Assembly (NCBI RefSeq): GCF_011421635.1
Contig: NZ_WTLI01000001.1
Span: 221,213 to 285,212 of the forward strand
DNA: 64,000 nucleotides
DNA from: Paenibacillus turpanensis
GTDB lineage: Bacteria; Bacillota; Bacilli; Paenibacillales; YIM-B00363
Reading direction: 5' to 3'
The notes under the pieces are model-generated. The model saw only the letters and a program-made list of their open reading frames with translations, was not told the DNA's origin and searched no databases. Numbering within the stretch: the first letter of the stretch is position 1; each line of letters begins with the position of its first letter. The translations under genes and the position numbers were made by a program. Below are positions 8,556 to 17,801 of this stretch, in pieces.

Positions 8556-11321
8556 TTATCGAGCGGTAGAGCCCGGCGTGTAGCGGATCGTGCGCTTCGG
8601 TTTCTTCGGCGAAAACACACTTCCGAGACCGAAAAACACCGTAGGAAACGCTGCGAAGCCAAGCACAAGCAGCCAGTCCGTCAGGTTTAGTGCAGTTGTC
8701 TTGAAAATCGGCTGCAGGCTCTCCACATAAATGACCGGCAGCATCAGCAGCAGCGACGAAATGACGGCAAGCACCAGCCATTTGTTTTGCAGCGGGTTGC
8801 GATGGAAAATCGAGCGGGAGCTGCGGCAGTCGAATACATGAATCAGCTGCGCCATGACTAATGTACAGAATGCGACCGTCTGCGCCTTGATCAGATCGCC
8901 TTCCTTAAGCGCAATCCAGAACGCGGCGAGCGTACAAATACCGATCGCAATCCCGCGCGAAATAATTTTCCAGCCGAGCCTTCTGGCGAAAATGTTCTCC
9001 TTCGCACCGCGCGGCTTGTGCTGCATCAAATCCTTCTCCGCCTGGTCGACGCCAAGTGCCATCGCCGGAAGACCGTCGGTCACCAGGTTGACCCACAAAA
9101 TTTGAATCGGCACGAGCGGCAGCGGCATGCCCGCCATCATCGCGAGGAACATCGTCATAATTTCGCCGACGTTTGAGGCGAGCAAATAGCGGATAAATTT
9201 ACGAATATTTTCGTAAATGCCGCGCCCTTCTTCGATCGCCGCAACGATCGTTGCAAAGTTATCGTCGCTTAGCACGAGCGCGGATGCTTCCTTGGACACG
9301 TCGGTGCCGGTGATGCCCATCGCGATGCCGATATCCGACGCCTTGATTGCAGGCGCATCGTTGACGCCGTCGCCGGTCATCGCCACGACGTGGCCCTTGC
9401 GCTGCAGCGCCTTGACGATGCGCAGCTTGTGCTCCGGCGCAACACGCGCGTACACGTAAATGTCGTCGACGCGCTGGTCGAGCTCTTCATCCGTCCAGCC
9501 GGCCAGCTCCTTGCCGGTGAGCGTCATGCCGCCGCGCGGAATCATGCCGAGCTGATGCGCAATCGCTTCGGCCGTCGTGCGGTGATCGCCTGTGATCATC
9601 ACCGTCTTGATCCCGGCCTTGCGGCAGGTCGCGATCGCCTCGCGCACCTCTTTGCGCGGCGGGTCGATCATCCCGGTCAAGCCCGCGAAAATCAAACCGC
9701 GTTCCGCCTCTTCCGCATCGTTTACCGTTTCCGTCGACTTTACCTCACGGTATGCGAGACCGAGCACGCGCAATGCCGAAGCGGCCATGCTTTCGTTCGC
9801 CGCCATGACCTTCGCCTTCAGCGTCGGCGTAAACGGCGTGACCTTGCCGTCCCACAGCACGTAGGAGCACTGCTCCAGCAGCACATCCGGCGCGCCCTTC
9901 ACGCATACAAGGCGCCCGCCCTGGTGCTCAACCAGCACGCTCATCCGCTTGCGTTCGGACTCGAACGGAAATTCCATCAAGCGGCGATAAAGCCCGTTCA
10001 GTGAAGATGCGGTAATGCCCGCCTTGGCGCCGAGAACGACTAGAGCCCCTTCAGTCGGATCGCCTTTAATGTTCCACACGGGAACTGCCGTGTCCTTGCC
10101 CTTTTTCCCCTTGCCTTCAACGGCAGCTTCTGCTTCCTCCAGCACCGCATTGTTGCACAGCACCCCGATTTGCAGCAGGCGGCGCAGCGATACGTCGCGG
10201 CGCAGATCGACGGACGAGCCCTTCATTGTAATGTCGCCGAACGGGCTGTAGCCGTCCCCGGTGACCTCCATCGTCTTTCCGCCCATCCAAAGATGCGTGA
10301 CAGTCATCTTGTTTTGGGTAAGCGTTCCGGTTTTATCGGAACAAATGACCGAGGCGCAGCCAAGTGTTTCCACGGAAGGCAGCTTGCGCACAATCGCCTT
10401 GCGGCGGATCATCCGCTGTACGCCAAGCGCAAGCGCAATCGTTACGATCGCCGGCAGGCCTTCCGGAATCGCTGCCACTGCCAGCGAAACCCCGGCAAGG
10501 AACATGCCGTATACCGGCTGCCCATGCATTACGCCGGCAGCAACAACAACGACGGTCAACGCAAGCGCAACGCCGATCAAAATTTTACCCAGCTGCTCCA
10601 AACGATTTTGCAGCGGCGTTTCCATGGAATCGGTATTTTGGATCAAGTCGGCGATCTTGCCCATCTCCGTGCCCATTCCAGTACGAACGACAATTCCCTT
10701 TGCCGTGCCGCGTGTAACCATCGTTCCCATAAAGCCCATGTTTTTCTGATCGCCCAGCGGAATTTCAGCCGTGTCCAGCACTCTGCTGTGCTTGGCAACC
10801 GGCACCGACTCGCCCGTTAATGCCGATTCCTCGGCGTAAAGGCTGTTCGTCTCTATAAAGCGAAGATCGGCCGGAATGCGGTCCCCGCTCTCCAGCATAA
10901 CGATATCGCCCGGCACGAGCTCGCTTGCCGCAATGCTTTGCAGGCGGCCGCCGCGAATGACGTTGGCGCTCGGAGCAGACAGCTCTTTTAAAGCATGCAG
11001 GGAGCGTTCCGCACGAAACTCCTGCACAAAACCGAGAATTCCATTAATCAGGATAATGGCAACAATCGTGATTGCATCTAAATACTCGCCGAGCAGTCCT
11101 GAGATGAGTGTCGCGCCAAGCAGCACAAGCACCATAAAATCCTTGAATTGGTTCAAAAACAGAGCCAGCGGCGATACCCTCGCCCCTTCGCTCAGCTCGT
11201 TCGGGCCAAACTGCTCCCTCCTTTTTAACGTATCCTCCTCGTCCAATCCATGCTCCGGGCTCGTCCGGAGCTGCGCTGCAATATCCTCCGCACTCGACTG
11301 ATACCATTCCCGTTGATCCAT
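8556..11321 (-). CDS. yloB: Calcium-translocating P-type ATPase (SERCA-like, YloB type)
   Basis: A 921-residue P2A-type ATPase that pumps Ca2+ out of the cytoplasm with ATP. Visible features: N-terminal cation-ATPase domain, membrane helices from about residue 60, the actuator motif TGESVPV, the Ca-site segment AAIPEGLPA in M4, the phosphorylation site CSDKTGTLTQN, the hinge motif TGDGVNDAPA and C-terminal membrane helices. In B. subtilis yloB encodes the Ca2+ pump and lies between yloA (rqcH) and yloC (yicC), as it does here except that yitJ and dapF are inserted. Start ATG 11321 follows GAGGAGGG. Exact ion specificity is inferred from the family. Confidence 0.92.
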   Translation of the reverse strand: MDQREWYQSSAEDIAAQLRTSPEHGLDEEDTLKRREQFGPNELSEGARVSPLALFLNQFKDFMVLVLLGATLISGLLGEYLDAITIVAIILINGILGFVQEFRAERSLHALKELSAPSANVIRGGRLQSIAASELVPGDIVMLESGDRIPADLRFIETNSLYAEESALTGESVPVAKHSRVLDTAEIPLGDQKNMGFMGTMVTRGTAKGIVVRTGMGTEMGKIADLIQNTDSMETPLQNRLEQLGKILIGVALALTVVVVAAGVMHGQPVYGMFLAGVSLAVAAIPEGLPAIVTIALALGVQRMIRRKAIVRKLPSVETLGCASVICSDKTGTLTQNKMTVTHLWMGGKTMEVTGDGYSPFGDITMKGSSVDLRRDVSLRRLLQIGVLCNNAVLEEAEAAVEGKGKKGKDTAVPVWNIKGDPTEGALVVLGAKAGITASSLNGLYRRLMEFPFESERKRMSVLVEHQGGRLVCVKGAPDVLLEQCSYVLWDGKVTPFTPTLKAKVMAANESMAASALRVLGLAYREVKSTETVNDAEEAERGLIFAGLTGMIDPPRKEVREAIATCRKAGIKTVMITGDHRTTAEAIAHQLGMIPRGGMTLTGKELAGWTDEELDQRVDDIYVYARVAPEHKLRIVKALQRKGHVVAMTGDGVNDAPAIKASDIGIAMGITGTDVSKEASALVLSDDNFATIVAAIEEGRGIYENIRKFIRYLLASNVGEIMTMFLAMMAGMPLPLVPIQILWVNLVTDGLPAMALGVDQAEKDLMQHKPRGAKENIFARRLGWKIISRGIAIGICTLAAFWIALKEGDLIKAQTVAFCTLVMAQLIHVFDCRSSRSIFHRNPLQNKWLVLAVISSLLLMLPVIYVESLQPIFKTTALNLTDWLLVLGFAAFPTVFFGLGSVFSPKKPKRTIRYTPGSTAR

Positions 11322-11484
11322 AAGGGCTCCCTCCTCATTCCAAACACCTTGTACTAGGACAAATGTATTCAGACAAGCTGAGAAATATCCCTTATAACCA
11401 AATCGGGAACTGGCGGCGGCCTGCTGCTTTCGTATACAATGGGTTGGAACTTACTAGAGCGACAAAATGTTAGGAGTGGCTTTT

Positions 11485-13224
11485 ATGGCTTTGGACGGAT
11501 TGGTTGTCCGTGCGATCGTGCACGAGCTTCAAGCGTGCGCCGGCGGAAAAATCAACAAAATTTATCAGCCCACCGAACAGGACATCGTCATGTTTATCCG
11601 TTCGGGCGGACAAAATTATAAATTACTTTTATCGGCAAGTCCTACTTACCCGAGAATCCAACTCACGGACCGGCAGTTTGTCAACCCGGTCGAAGCTCCG
11701 ATGTTCTGTATGCTGCTTCGCAAGCATTGTGAAAACGGAACGATCGAAGCCATCTCCCAAGTCGGGAACGAACGGATCGTCCACATTGATGTGCGCCAGC
11801 GTGACGAGCTTGGGGATGTCAGCGTGAAGCGAATCGTCATGGAGATTATGGGTCGGCACAGCAATCTGATTTTGATGGATCCGGCAAGCGGCACCGTGCT
11901 GGATGGAATCCATCACATCACTCCGGCGATCTCGTCCCACCGGGTTGTCCTACCCGGCGTCCGGTATGTCGAGCCGCCGCAGCAGGGCAAGCAAAACCCT
12001 TTTGAAGCGTCGGAGGCCGAAATCGTCCGAGTGCTGGAGGAGGCAGTAGCTTATGATGCCGCCGCAGCCGGCAAAGCGTTCGTCGACGCATACACCGGAA
12101 TCAGCCCGCTTGCCGGCCAAGCGATCGCGGCGGCGGCCCCAGCCGGGGCTTCAGTCGCACAAGCCGCAGCTGCAGCATTTATGAGCACGATGCAGCGTCT
12201 CCGTGAACACCGATACGACATCATGATCAAGGAAACCGGAAAATCAGGGAAAATGGTGTTTTCCGTCGTTCCTCTTGTGCAATTCCCGGAGGAACCGGTT
12301 CGCTTCGATACAATCAGCGACTGCTTGGAGCAATTTTACGGGGATAAATCAGAACGGGATTTAATCAAACAGCGTACGGCGGATTTGAGCCGTTTTTTGC
12401 AAAACGAAATCCAAAAAAACGAGAAAAAGATCGTCAAGCTGCGTGAATCGTACGAGGATGCAAAGGATGCAGACCGCTTCCGCAAGCTGGGCGAGCTGCT
12501 GACCGCCTCCCTTCATACGATCCAGAAGGGTGACACGAAGGCAGCCGTCATCGATTACTACGATGAGGCGCAAAGCGAAATCGAAATTCCGCTTGACCCG
12601 CTGTTAAATCCATCCGAGAACGCACAGCGCTATTTCAAAAAATATAATAAAGCGAAGACCAGCTTAACGCATATCGAGGAACAGCTTCAGGAAGCCGAGG
12701 AAGAAAACGGCTACTTCCGCGGTCTGCTGCTTCAGCTGGAGGACGCTACGCTAAACGATATCGGGGAAATTCGCGAGGAGCTGACCGAAGGCGGTTATTT
12801 ACGCGCCCGCGCGAAGAAAACGAAGAAGAAAAAGAAAGACGGGCGGCCGGCTCTCACTTGCTTTATATCGAGCGAGGGAGTTCCGATCTTTGTCGGCAAA
12901 AACAATACGCAAAACGATTATTTAACGTTAAAGTTTGCCGCAGCCGGCGAAACCTGGCTGCACACCAAGGACATCCCCGGCTCCCACGTGCTCATCCGCG
13001 GCGCAAGCTTCGGGGATTCTACACTGGAAGAGGCGGCGGAGCTGGCGGCCTACTTCAGTCAAGCGAAGCACTCGAGCAGCGTTCCGGTCGATTACACCTT
13101 GGCACGTCATGTACGCAAGCCGAATGGGGCAAAGCCTGGCTTCGTCATTTACGACCACCAAAAAACGGTGTACGTCACTCCAGACGAAGCCAAAATTAAA
13201 GCGATGAAGTCGGAACTCAAATAA
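11485..13224 (+). CDS. rqcH: Ribosome quality control factor RqcH (NFACT family, fibronectin-binding-like)
   Basis: RqcH binds stalled 50S subunits and directs addition of C-terminal alanine tails that mark nascent chains for ClpXP. The 579-residue protein has the NFACT-N domain (MALDGLVVRAIVHEL, MFCMLLRKH, EIMGRHSNL), a long coiled-coil centre (about 280-430, with KKTKKKKKDG at its end) and the NFACT-R domain (VGKNNTQNDYLT, TWLHTKDIPGSHV). I chose ATG 11485 because TTAGGAGTGG precedes it; an ATG six codons earlier has none. The Asp-Arg pair used for tRNA-Ala recognition appears as Glu96-Arg97 here. Divergent from the Ca-ATPase, as yloA/yloB neighbours elsewhere. Confidence 0.93.
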   Translation: MALDGLVVRAIVHELQACAGGKINKIYQPTEQDIVMFIRSGGQNYKLLLSASPTYPRIQLTDRQFVNPVEAPMFCMLLRKHCENGTIEAISQVGNERIVHIDVRQRDELGDVSVKRIVMEIMGRHSNLILMDPASGTVLDGIHHITPAISSHRVVLPGVRYVEPPQQGKQNPFEASEAEIVRVLEEAVAYDAAAAGKAFVDAYTGISPLAGQAIAAAAPAGASVAQAAAAAFMSTMQRLREHRYDIMIKETGKSGKMVFSVVPLVQFPEEPVRFDTISDCLEQFYGDKSERDLIKQRTADLSRFLQNEIQKNEKKIVKLRESYEDAKDADRFRKLGELLTASLHTIQKGDTKAAVIDYYDEAQSEIEIPLDPLLNPSENAQRYFKKYNKAKTSLTHIEEQLQEAEEENGYFRGLLLQLEDATLNDIGEIREELTEGGYLRARAKKTKKKKKDGRPALTCFISSEGVPIFVGKNNTQNDYLTLKFAAAGETWLHTKDIPGSHVLIRGASFGDSTLEEAAELAAYFSQAKHSSSVPVDYTLARHVRKPNGAKPGFVIYDHQKTVYVTPDEAKIKAMKSELK

Positions 13225-13240
13225 GCGGCAAACCGAAACA

Positions 13241-13284
13241 AAAAAGGCTCACGGTACGTTTTACACGTCCACGAGCCTTTTTAT
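13241..13284. terminator. Bidirectional rho-independent terminator between rqcH and the MerR gene
   Basis: AAAAAGGCTC (13241-13250) pairs with GAGCCTTTTT (13273-13282), flanked by A and T runs on both sides, so it can stop transcripts from both directions. It contains the stop codon of the convergent MerR/B12 gene. Confidence 0.85.
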
Positions 13285-14193
13285 TTTGCCGACCGCATCC
13301 CTTGCACAGCCAGACACGAAATATATATGCTTAGTGCCGCGCATAACCGCGTCCTCGGTTACACAGCGTCCGCCTATAAACACCTTGGTCAGCCAGCCGT
13401 TCTCTTCGATTTCACAATCCATCTGAAGCAGCAGCGGCTTTATTTCCTCGATTCGTTCTTCCGTCGATACGCTAAAGGCAAATGCCGCAGGCCGAAACTG
13501 CCGCAAACAGTCCAAAATCCCCTTTTCCGCAGGCGATGTGCCTAAAAATACGACCTTATAACCAACCTGAAGCGCATAGAAGCCAAAATATAAAATACCC
13601 ATTTCATGCCGCTCGCCCGGTGCACAGCCTGTGACAAACATAGGACGATCGCCATACGCTTGAAATAAATGCTGCACAGCCAGCAGCCGGTCCCGCATAA
13701 AGTGACTGGCAAAATGCTCCTGAAATTCGGATAGCTCGCCCCGTTCCCAGCGTTCACCGATTTCGATCAACACGGGCTTCACAACTTCCATCAGCACAAA
13801 ATCCATGGAATGAAGCGCAAGCAAACGGTCAAATAACCGCTGCGCATCATGCTGGTCCAGCGTGAGAAAAGCCTCAAGCAAGCTTTCCCGATAGTGGGAC
13901 AATTCCGCCCCGCCGGCAAATGCTTGCATGGTGCCGGCAGCCGGCTCCGGCTTTCCCTCATCCGGTCCGTCCCCCTGATAATCCTGAACGGCCAGTCCAA
14001 TCGGCACACCCGCTCCGACCCGGCTTTTCAGCCAAGTCAGCTTTTCCATATCTTCTTTTGTATAGCCTCGGTATCCGTTTGGAAAACGTGTCGGCTTGAC
14101 CGCCTCGTACCGTTCTTCCCATTTGCGGATCAGTTGCGTTGAAATTCCGGTGCGCAGGGACACCTCTTTAATTGTATACAGCCTTTGTTTCAT
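13261..14193 (-). CDS. MerR-family regulator with B12-binding domain (CarH/LitR-like photoreceptor candidate)
   Basis: A 310-residue protein: N-terminal MerR winged helix (residues 5-70, YTIKEVSLRTGISTQLIRKW), a four-helix bundle (about 100-180) and a C-terminal Rossmann B12-binding domain (about 184-310). The helix bundle shows Trp149-x9-Glu159-His160, the W-x9-EH motif of the adenosylcobalamin light sensor CarH. The B12 domain has Glu194-x-His196-x-x-Gly199, where the histidine is the expected lower cobalt ligand. In characterised CarH/LitR proteins, dark AdoCbl-bound tetramers repress and light breaks the Co-C bond and releases DNA. Light sensing here is an inference. No carotenoid or photolyase genes are nearby. 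Own promoter upstream at 14226-14254. ATG 14193 follows GGGGAAGG. Confidence 0.85.
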   Translation of the reverse strand: MKQRLYTIKEVSLRTGISTQLIRKWEERYEAVKPTRFPNGYRGYTKEDMEKLTWLKSRVGAGVPIGLAVQDYQGDGPDEGKPEPAAGTMQAFAGGAELSHYRESLLEAFLTLDQHDAQRLFDRLLALHSMDFVLMEVVKPVLIEIGERWERGELSEFQEHFASHFMRDRLLAVQHLFQAYGDRPMFVTGCAPGERHEMGILYFGFYALQVGYKVVFLGTSPAEKGILDCLRQFRPAAFAFSVSTEERIEEIKPLLLQMDCEIEENGWLTKVFIGGRCVTEDAVMRGTKHIYFVSGCARDAVGKIKRLVDV

Positions 14194-14225
14194 GCCTTCC
14201 CCCTGTGCTTCCTAACTAAGGAAAC

Positions 14226-14254
14226 ATTATAGAGGAATAACAAACGTTATACAA
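14226..14254 (-). promoter_or_regulatory. Promoter of the CarH-like gene with 11-bp spaced TTGT repeats
   Basis: On the minus strand TTGTAT (14254-14249), 17 nt, TATAAT (14231-14226): a near-consensus sigma-A promoter. TTGT recurs exactly 11 bp apart (14254-14251 and 14243-14240) across the -35 and spacer. CarH-type repressors bind direct repeats of this period, so autorepression is plausible but untested. Confidence 0.7.
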
Positions 14255-14299
14255 CCTCGCTAAAAAGAAGCGACTTCCTTATCCGCTACCGGGTAATTG

Positions 14300-15172
14300 T
14301 TATAAATCCATCTCCTGAACGAGTTGCCGCAAATAGGGCTTGAGCCGGTCTGCAATGTCCTCACGGCGCAGCGCATATTCAATCGTCGCTTCCAGATAAC
14401 CGAACTTGTCCCCAATGTCGTAACGCTTGCCCTGAATCCGATACGCTTTCATCCGCTGAATCTCATTCAGCTTGCGCAGCGCATCGGTGAGCTGAATTTC
14501 ACCGCCGCGTCCCGGCTCCTGCCGCTCCAAAATATCAAAGATTTCGGGGTGGATGACGTATCTGCCGATCACCGCCATATTAGAGGGCGCCTGCTCCCTG
14601 CTCGGCTTTTCGATCAAATCCTCAATCCACGGATGCTCGCTGGAATCGGCTACAGGCGACACGATCCCGTACTTGTCCACATCCTCCCAATCGACTTCCT
14701 GCACCGCTATAACCGAGGTGCGGTACTCGTTATAAAGCGATATCATCCGATGTAAGCAGGGCGGCTCCGATTCGATGATGTCGTCTCCAAGAAGAACGGC
14801 AAACGGCTCATTTCCGATAAATTTTCGTGCGCATAAAACGGCATGTCCAAGGCCAAGCGGCTGCTTCTGGCGGATATAATGAATATCCGTCATATTCGAA
14901 ATGCTTCTTACCAGGGAAAGCAATTCTTCTTTCCCTTGTTCTTCCAGCGTAGTCTCCAGCTCGAACGACTTGTCGAAATGGTCCTCGATCGCCCGCTTGT
15001 TGCGGCCGGTGACAATAATAATATCTTCGATGCCCGAGGAAATGGCTTCCTCGACAATATATTGAATCGCCGGCTTATCAACAACCGGCAGCATTTCCTT
15101 CGGCTGCGCCTTGGTAGCCGGCAAAAAGCGGGTACCGAGACCCGCCGCAGGTATAATCGCTTTACGGATCAC
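14300..15172 (-). CDS. galU: UTP-glucose-1-phosphate uridylyltransferase
   Basis: GalU/GtaB makes UDP-glucose from UTP and glucose 1-phosphate for teichoic acid glycosylation, glycolipids and exopolysaccharide. The 290-residue protein begins with the nucleotide-binding motif AIIPAAGLGTRFLPATKA and has the family segments DKPAIQYIVEEA, LLGDDI and GEIQLTDAL. Length is normal. Its ATG overlaps the stop of the upstream PHP gene by four bases (ATGA), so the two are probably translated together. Confidence 0.94.
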   Translation of the reverse strand: MIRKAIIPAAGLGTRFLPATKAQPKEMLPVVDKPAIQYIVEEAISSGIEDIIIVTGRNKRAIEDHFDKSFELETTLEEQGKEELLSLVRSISNMTDIHYIRQKQPLGLGHAVLCARKFIGNEPFAVLLGDDIIESEPPCLHRMISLYNEYRTSVIAVQEVDWEDVDKYGIVSPVADSSEHPWIEDLIEKPSREQAPSNMAVIGRYVIHPEIFDILERQEPGRGGEIQLTDALRKLNEIQRMKAYRIQGKRYDIGDKFGYLEATIEYALRREDIADRLKPYLRQLVQEMDL

Positions 15173-16038
15173 CCTTCATGCCCTCCCTTCCTTCTCGCTT
15201 CCGCGAGGGAGAGCAGCTTTTGCGCTGTTTCTGCCGACGTTCTCCGAGCCCCGATGTACGAGCGGTGCAGCGCCCCATTGCGCGCCCCGTGAAAATCCGA
15301 GCCGGCTGTAAGCACAAGCCCATTGCTTAACGCCAGCGCTTCATAGACGGCTTCCTGCTCTGGACTATGGTCGGAGTGAAATACCTCAAGCCCGTCGAAT
15401 TGCTTCGTTTCGAGCAGCCGCTCTACCATAGCATCCCGTCCGTAAATGCCCGGGTGGGCGATAACCGCGCTTCCACCCGCCTCGCGAATCCAGCGCGCAG
15501 CTTCCTCCGGAGAGATGCGCTGCGGAAGCACAAATGCCGGCTTTCCGGAAGCGAGATACCGGTCAAACGCTTCTTGAATGGTTGCGACATACCCTTTTTG
15601 CAGCAGCGCCGACGCAATATGCGGCCTGCCGACCGTCTCATCCTGCTTCAGCTCTCTTCCGATCGAAGCAACAACCTCTTCCATCGTTAAGCTCATTCCG
15701 AGCTGAGTGAGCTTCGCCAAAATCTCCTCGTTCCGTGAATCGCGCACGCGGCGAAGCTCCGCCAGCCTAAGCAGCAGCGTCTCGTTCTCCACGTCCATCC
15801 AATAACCAAGCACATGAACATCGCAGCCTTCGTCGGCCGTGCTGATTTCCACCCCAGGTACGACGCGGACGCCAATCCGTTCGCCTTCCTCCTGCGCCTC
15901 TTTCACTCCGGCAACCGTGTCGTGATCCGTGATCGCAATCAGGTCAAGACCCGCTTCCTTCGCCATACGCACTACTTCCGAGGGCCGATGCAGCCCGTCG
16001 GATGCCGTTGTATGCATATGCATATCTGCATTATTCAT
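15169..16038 (-). CDS. PHP-domain phosphoesterase (YciV/RNase AM-like)
   Basis: A 289-residue PHP-domain protein with the metal-binding motifs DMHMHTTASDG at the N-terminus, ITDHDT, and later VIAHPG and GSDFHG. Proteins of this type hydrolyse phosphodiesters such as 5' ends of short RNAs or nucleoside 3',5'-bisphosphates, using a trinuclear metal centre. I chose the ATG at 16038 because GGAGG lies 8 nt before it. It overlaps galU by four bases. The substrate cannot be told from sequence alone. Confidence 0.85.
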   Translation of the reverse strand: MNNADMHMHTTASDGLHRPSEVVRMAKEAGLDLIAITDHDTVAGVKEAQEEGERIGVRVVPGVEISTADEGCDVHVLGYWMDVENETLLLRLAELRRVRDSRNEEILAKLTQLGMSLTMEEVVASIGRELKQDETVGRPHIASALLQKGYVATIQEAFDRYLASGKPAFVLPQRISPEEAARWIREAGGSAVIAHPGIYGRDAMVERLLETKQFDGLEVFHSDHSPEQEAVYEALALSNGLVLTAGSDFHGARNGALHRSYIGARRTSAETAQKLLSLAEARRKGGHEG

Positions 16039-16111
16039 TCTGTTATCCTCCAAACATTCACTGTCCCTGACCTAAGCGCCAGGGGTCCGATCCTTTGCGT
16101 GTCCCGACGAC

Positions 16112-17023
16112 TCACAGCCATTTGCCCAAATCGCGCTCCCGCAGGAAGGTTAGAAAGGTTACCGCCGAGATAGGCAGCAGGGTCGTATTTAAATAGGTTG
16201 CATAAAAGCTCCGGACGAAACGAACGTCGCTGACCTCCATCACTTTAAACAACCCGAGTGTCACCTCATGCTTTACCGAAGAAGAGGACAAAATTGACAG
16301 CCCCAGCCCCGCTTCCACCGCGGATTTGACGGCTCCCGTGCTTCCGAGCTCCATGACGATTTTCATCCGCTCCGGCTCAATCCCTTTGGCGCTCATTTCC
16401 TGCTCCATCACCTGACGAGTGCCCGAGCCCTTCTCCCTCAGTACAAAAGGATAGGCCAGCATTTCCTCCATCGTAACCGATTCGCGTTCGTACAGCTCGT
16501 GTCCGGCCGGCACAATCAGCTTGAGCTCATCGGAGAGCACCGCTTCACTGTGGAGATCCGGCTGCTGGATCGGCGCTTCAATTAAGGCAAAATTGAGCTG
16601 ATGGCTGCGTATATCCTCGATCAGCTGCGTTGAATTCATTACCTTCATGCTGACCGAAATATGAGGGTATTCCTGCGAAAACGGCCCGAGCAATCGCGGC
16701 AAAATGTATTCGCCGATTGTCAGACTCGCGCCAAGCACAAGTCTGCCCTGCAGCATATGGGTAAACTTAGACATGGCAACATCTGTTTTCTTCATCAGCT
16801 GGATGCTCTGCTCTGCATAAGGCAATAAGGTCCGGCCTGCATCGCTCATTTCAATTTTTTTCGTTGAGCGGTGAAACAGCTTTGTGCCAAAATACTCCTC
16901 AAGCGATTGGACCTGCATAGTCACCGCAGGCTGCGTCATATGCAGCGCCTGCGCAGCAGCAGAAAAGCTTCCTTTACTTGCCACGGTGTAAAAAATATGA
17001 AGCTGATGAAACGTTAAGGCCAT
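16112..17023 (-). CDS. LysR-family transcriptional regulator
   Basis: A 303-residue LysR regulator: N-terminal helix-turn-helix (LTFHQLHIFYTVASKGSFS, AAQALHMTQPAVT) followed by a periplasmic-binding-protein-like effector domain from about residue 90. ATG 17023 follows GAGGAG at good spacing; an earlier in-frame ATG has no ribosome site. It resembles the CysL/YwfK group, but I cannot assign an effector or regulon, since neighbouring genes (PHP phosphoesterase, galU) give no clear target. Confidence 0.85.
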   Translation of the reverse strand: MALTFHQLHIFYTVASKGSFSAAAQALHMTQPAVTMQVQSLEEYFGTKLFHRSTKKIEMSDAGRTLLPYAEQSIQLMKKTDVAMSKFTHMLQGRLVLGASLTIGEYILPRLLGPFSQEYPHISVSMKVMNSTQLIEDIRSHQLNFALIEAPIQQPDLHSEAVLSDELKLIVPAGHELYERESVTMEEMLAYPFVLREKGSGTRQVMEQEMSAKGIEPERMKIVMELGSTGAVKSAVEAGLGLSILSSSSVKHEVTLGLFKVMEVSDVRFVRSFYATYLNTTLLPISAVTFLTFLRERDLGKWL

Positions 17024-17102
17024 GATGGCGCTCCTCCTCACGGGTTTCCGAGCTGCGTTTTGTATAATTTCCTCTATTATAAATATTTCTTATGAAAATA
17101 AA

Positions 17103-17131
17103 AAGCCGCCGCTCGATCGTGAGCCGCGGGC
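17103..17131 (-). terminator. Rho-independent terminator after the 17152-17586 gene
   Basis: Minus-strand hairpin CCGCGGCTC-ACGATC-GAGCGGCGG with one mismatch, followed by CTTTTTATTTT. Confidence 0.8.
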
Positions 17132-17151
17132 ATTTCGGGATTTTTTTAACA

Positions 17152-17586
17152 TTATCTGCGCTTCCTGCTGTTTTTGATAAGCGTCATTCTCCGCGAATGC
17201 CGCAGCCACGAGTAGTACGACTTTAAATCACGAAGCTCCAGAGTTTCGGACATGCGTCCGAGAAACGTCACGATAATCATCTTTTGAAGGGGGTTGCCAA
17301 TCAGATCAACTTCCTTTAAATCGGCAAATTCACAAACGACGACCAAATCATCGTCTACTAAATAGACATCCTGTTCATTGCGGTAATACGATTCCATCCT
17401 GCCCTGCTTTAGCTTCTCCCACATAAATTCGGCGATATCCGCAAACCCTGTTTTTTCGGTTTCTACCCGGTCGATCCAGCGCTGCTTTGCATGATTGGTG
17501 ACGATAATATCGGCCACACGTATATCGCCAAGCTCAACAAAAAAAGATTCATAAGTCCCAAACCTTCTCGTTGCCTTATCTTTCAT
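17152..17586 (-). CDS. Conserved hypothetical protein
   Basis: A soluble protein of about 144 residues that I do not recognise. It has no signal peptide or membrane segment. It holds a run of charged residues in the middle (EKLKQGRMESYYRNEQDVYLVDDD written in part), a beta-rich second half (VVCEFADLKEV, MIIVTFLGRM) and a very basic C-terminus ending SRKRR. The ATG at 17586 has GGGGTGG 5 nt upstream; a GTG three codons earlier is possible. It has its own terminator, and a region without genes precedes it, so it is probably monocistronic. The clean start site and terminator support a real gene. Confidence 0.65.
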   Translation of the reverse strand: MKDKATRRFGTYESFFVELGDIRVADIIVTNHAKQRWIDRVETEKTGFADIAEFMWEKLKQGRMESYYRNEQDVYLVDDDLVVVCEFADLKEVDLIGNPLQKMIIVTFLGRMSETLELRDLKSYYSWLRHSRRMTLIKNSRKRR

Positions 17587-17740
17587 AAATTCCACCCCAT
17601 TTCTAGTACAAAGTGCCCAATTCTATTACTTCTATAAATAATAACGTATCGCAAAAATGTTTCCAACTATTTTTTGCTAGGAACAGGTTAATTTTACCTT
17701 TTTTCCGACACCATTTTGAAAATGTCGTCGAAAATCAGCC

Positions 17741-17782
17741 AAAAAAGAACCTTCGCCTATTTTCCAATAGGCTAAAGGTTCC
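17741..17782 (-). terminator. Rho-independent terminator after ylbG
   Basis: Minus-strand hairpin of about 15 bp (GAACCTTTAGCCTATT paired with AATAGGCGAAGGTTC, short GGAA loop) followed by six T residues. Confidence 0.9.
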
Positions 17783-17801
17783 TTCTGCTTTCCAAACGCG
17801 C

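Noticed and set aside
8398..8781. 127-codon frame at the end of the calcium ATPase gene, with a hydrophobic stretch
   Set aside because: Two-thirds overlaps ATPase coding sequence in another frame; internal ATGs lack a ribosome site.
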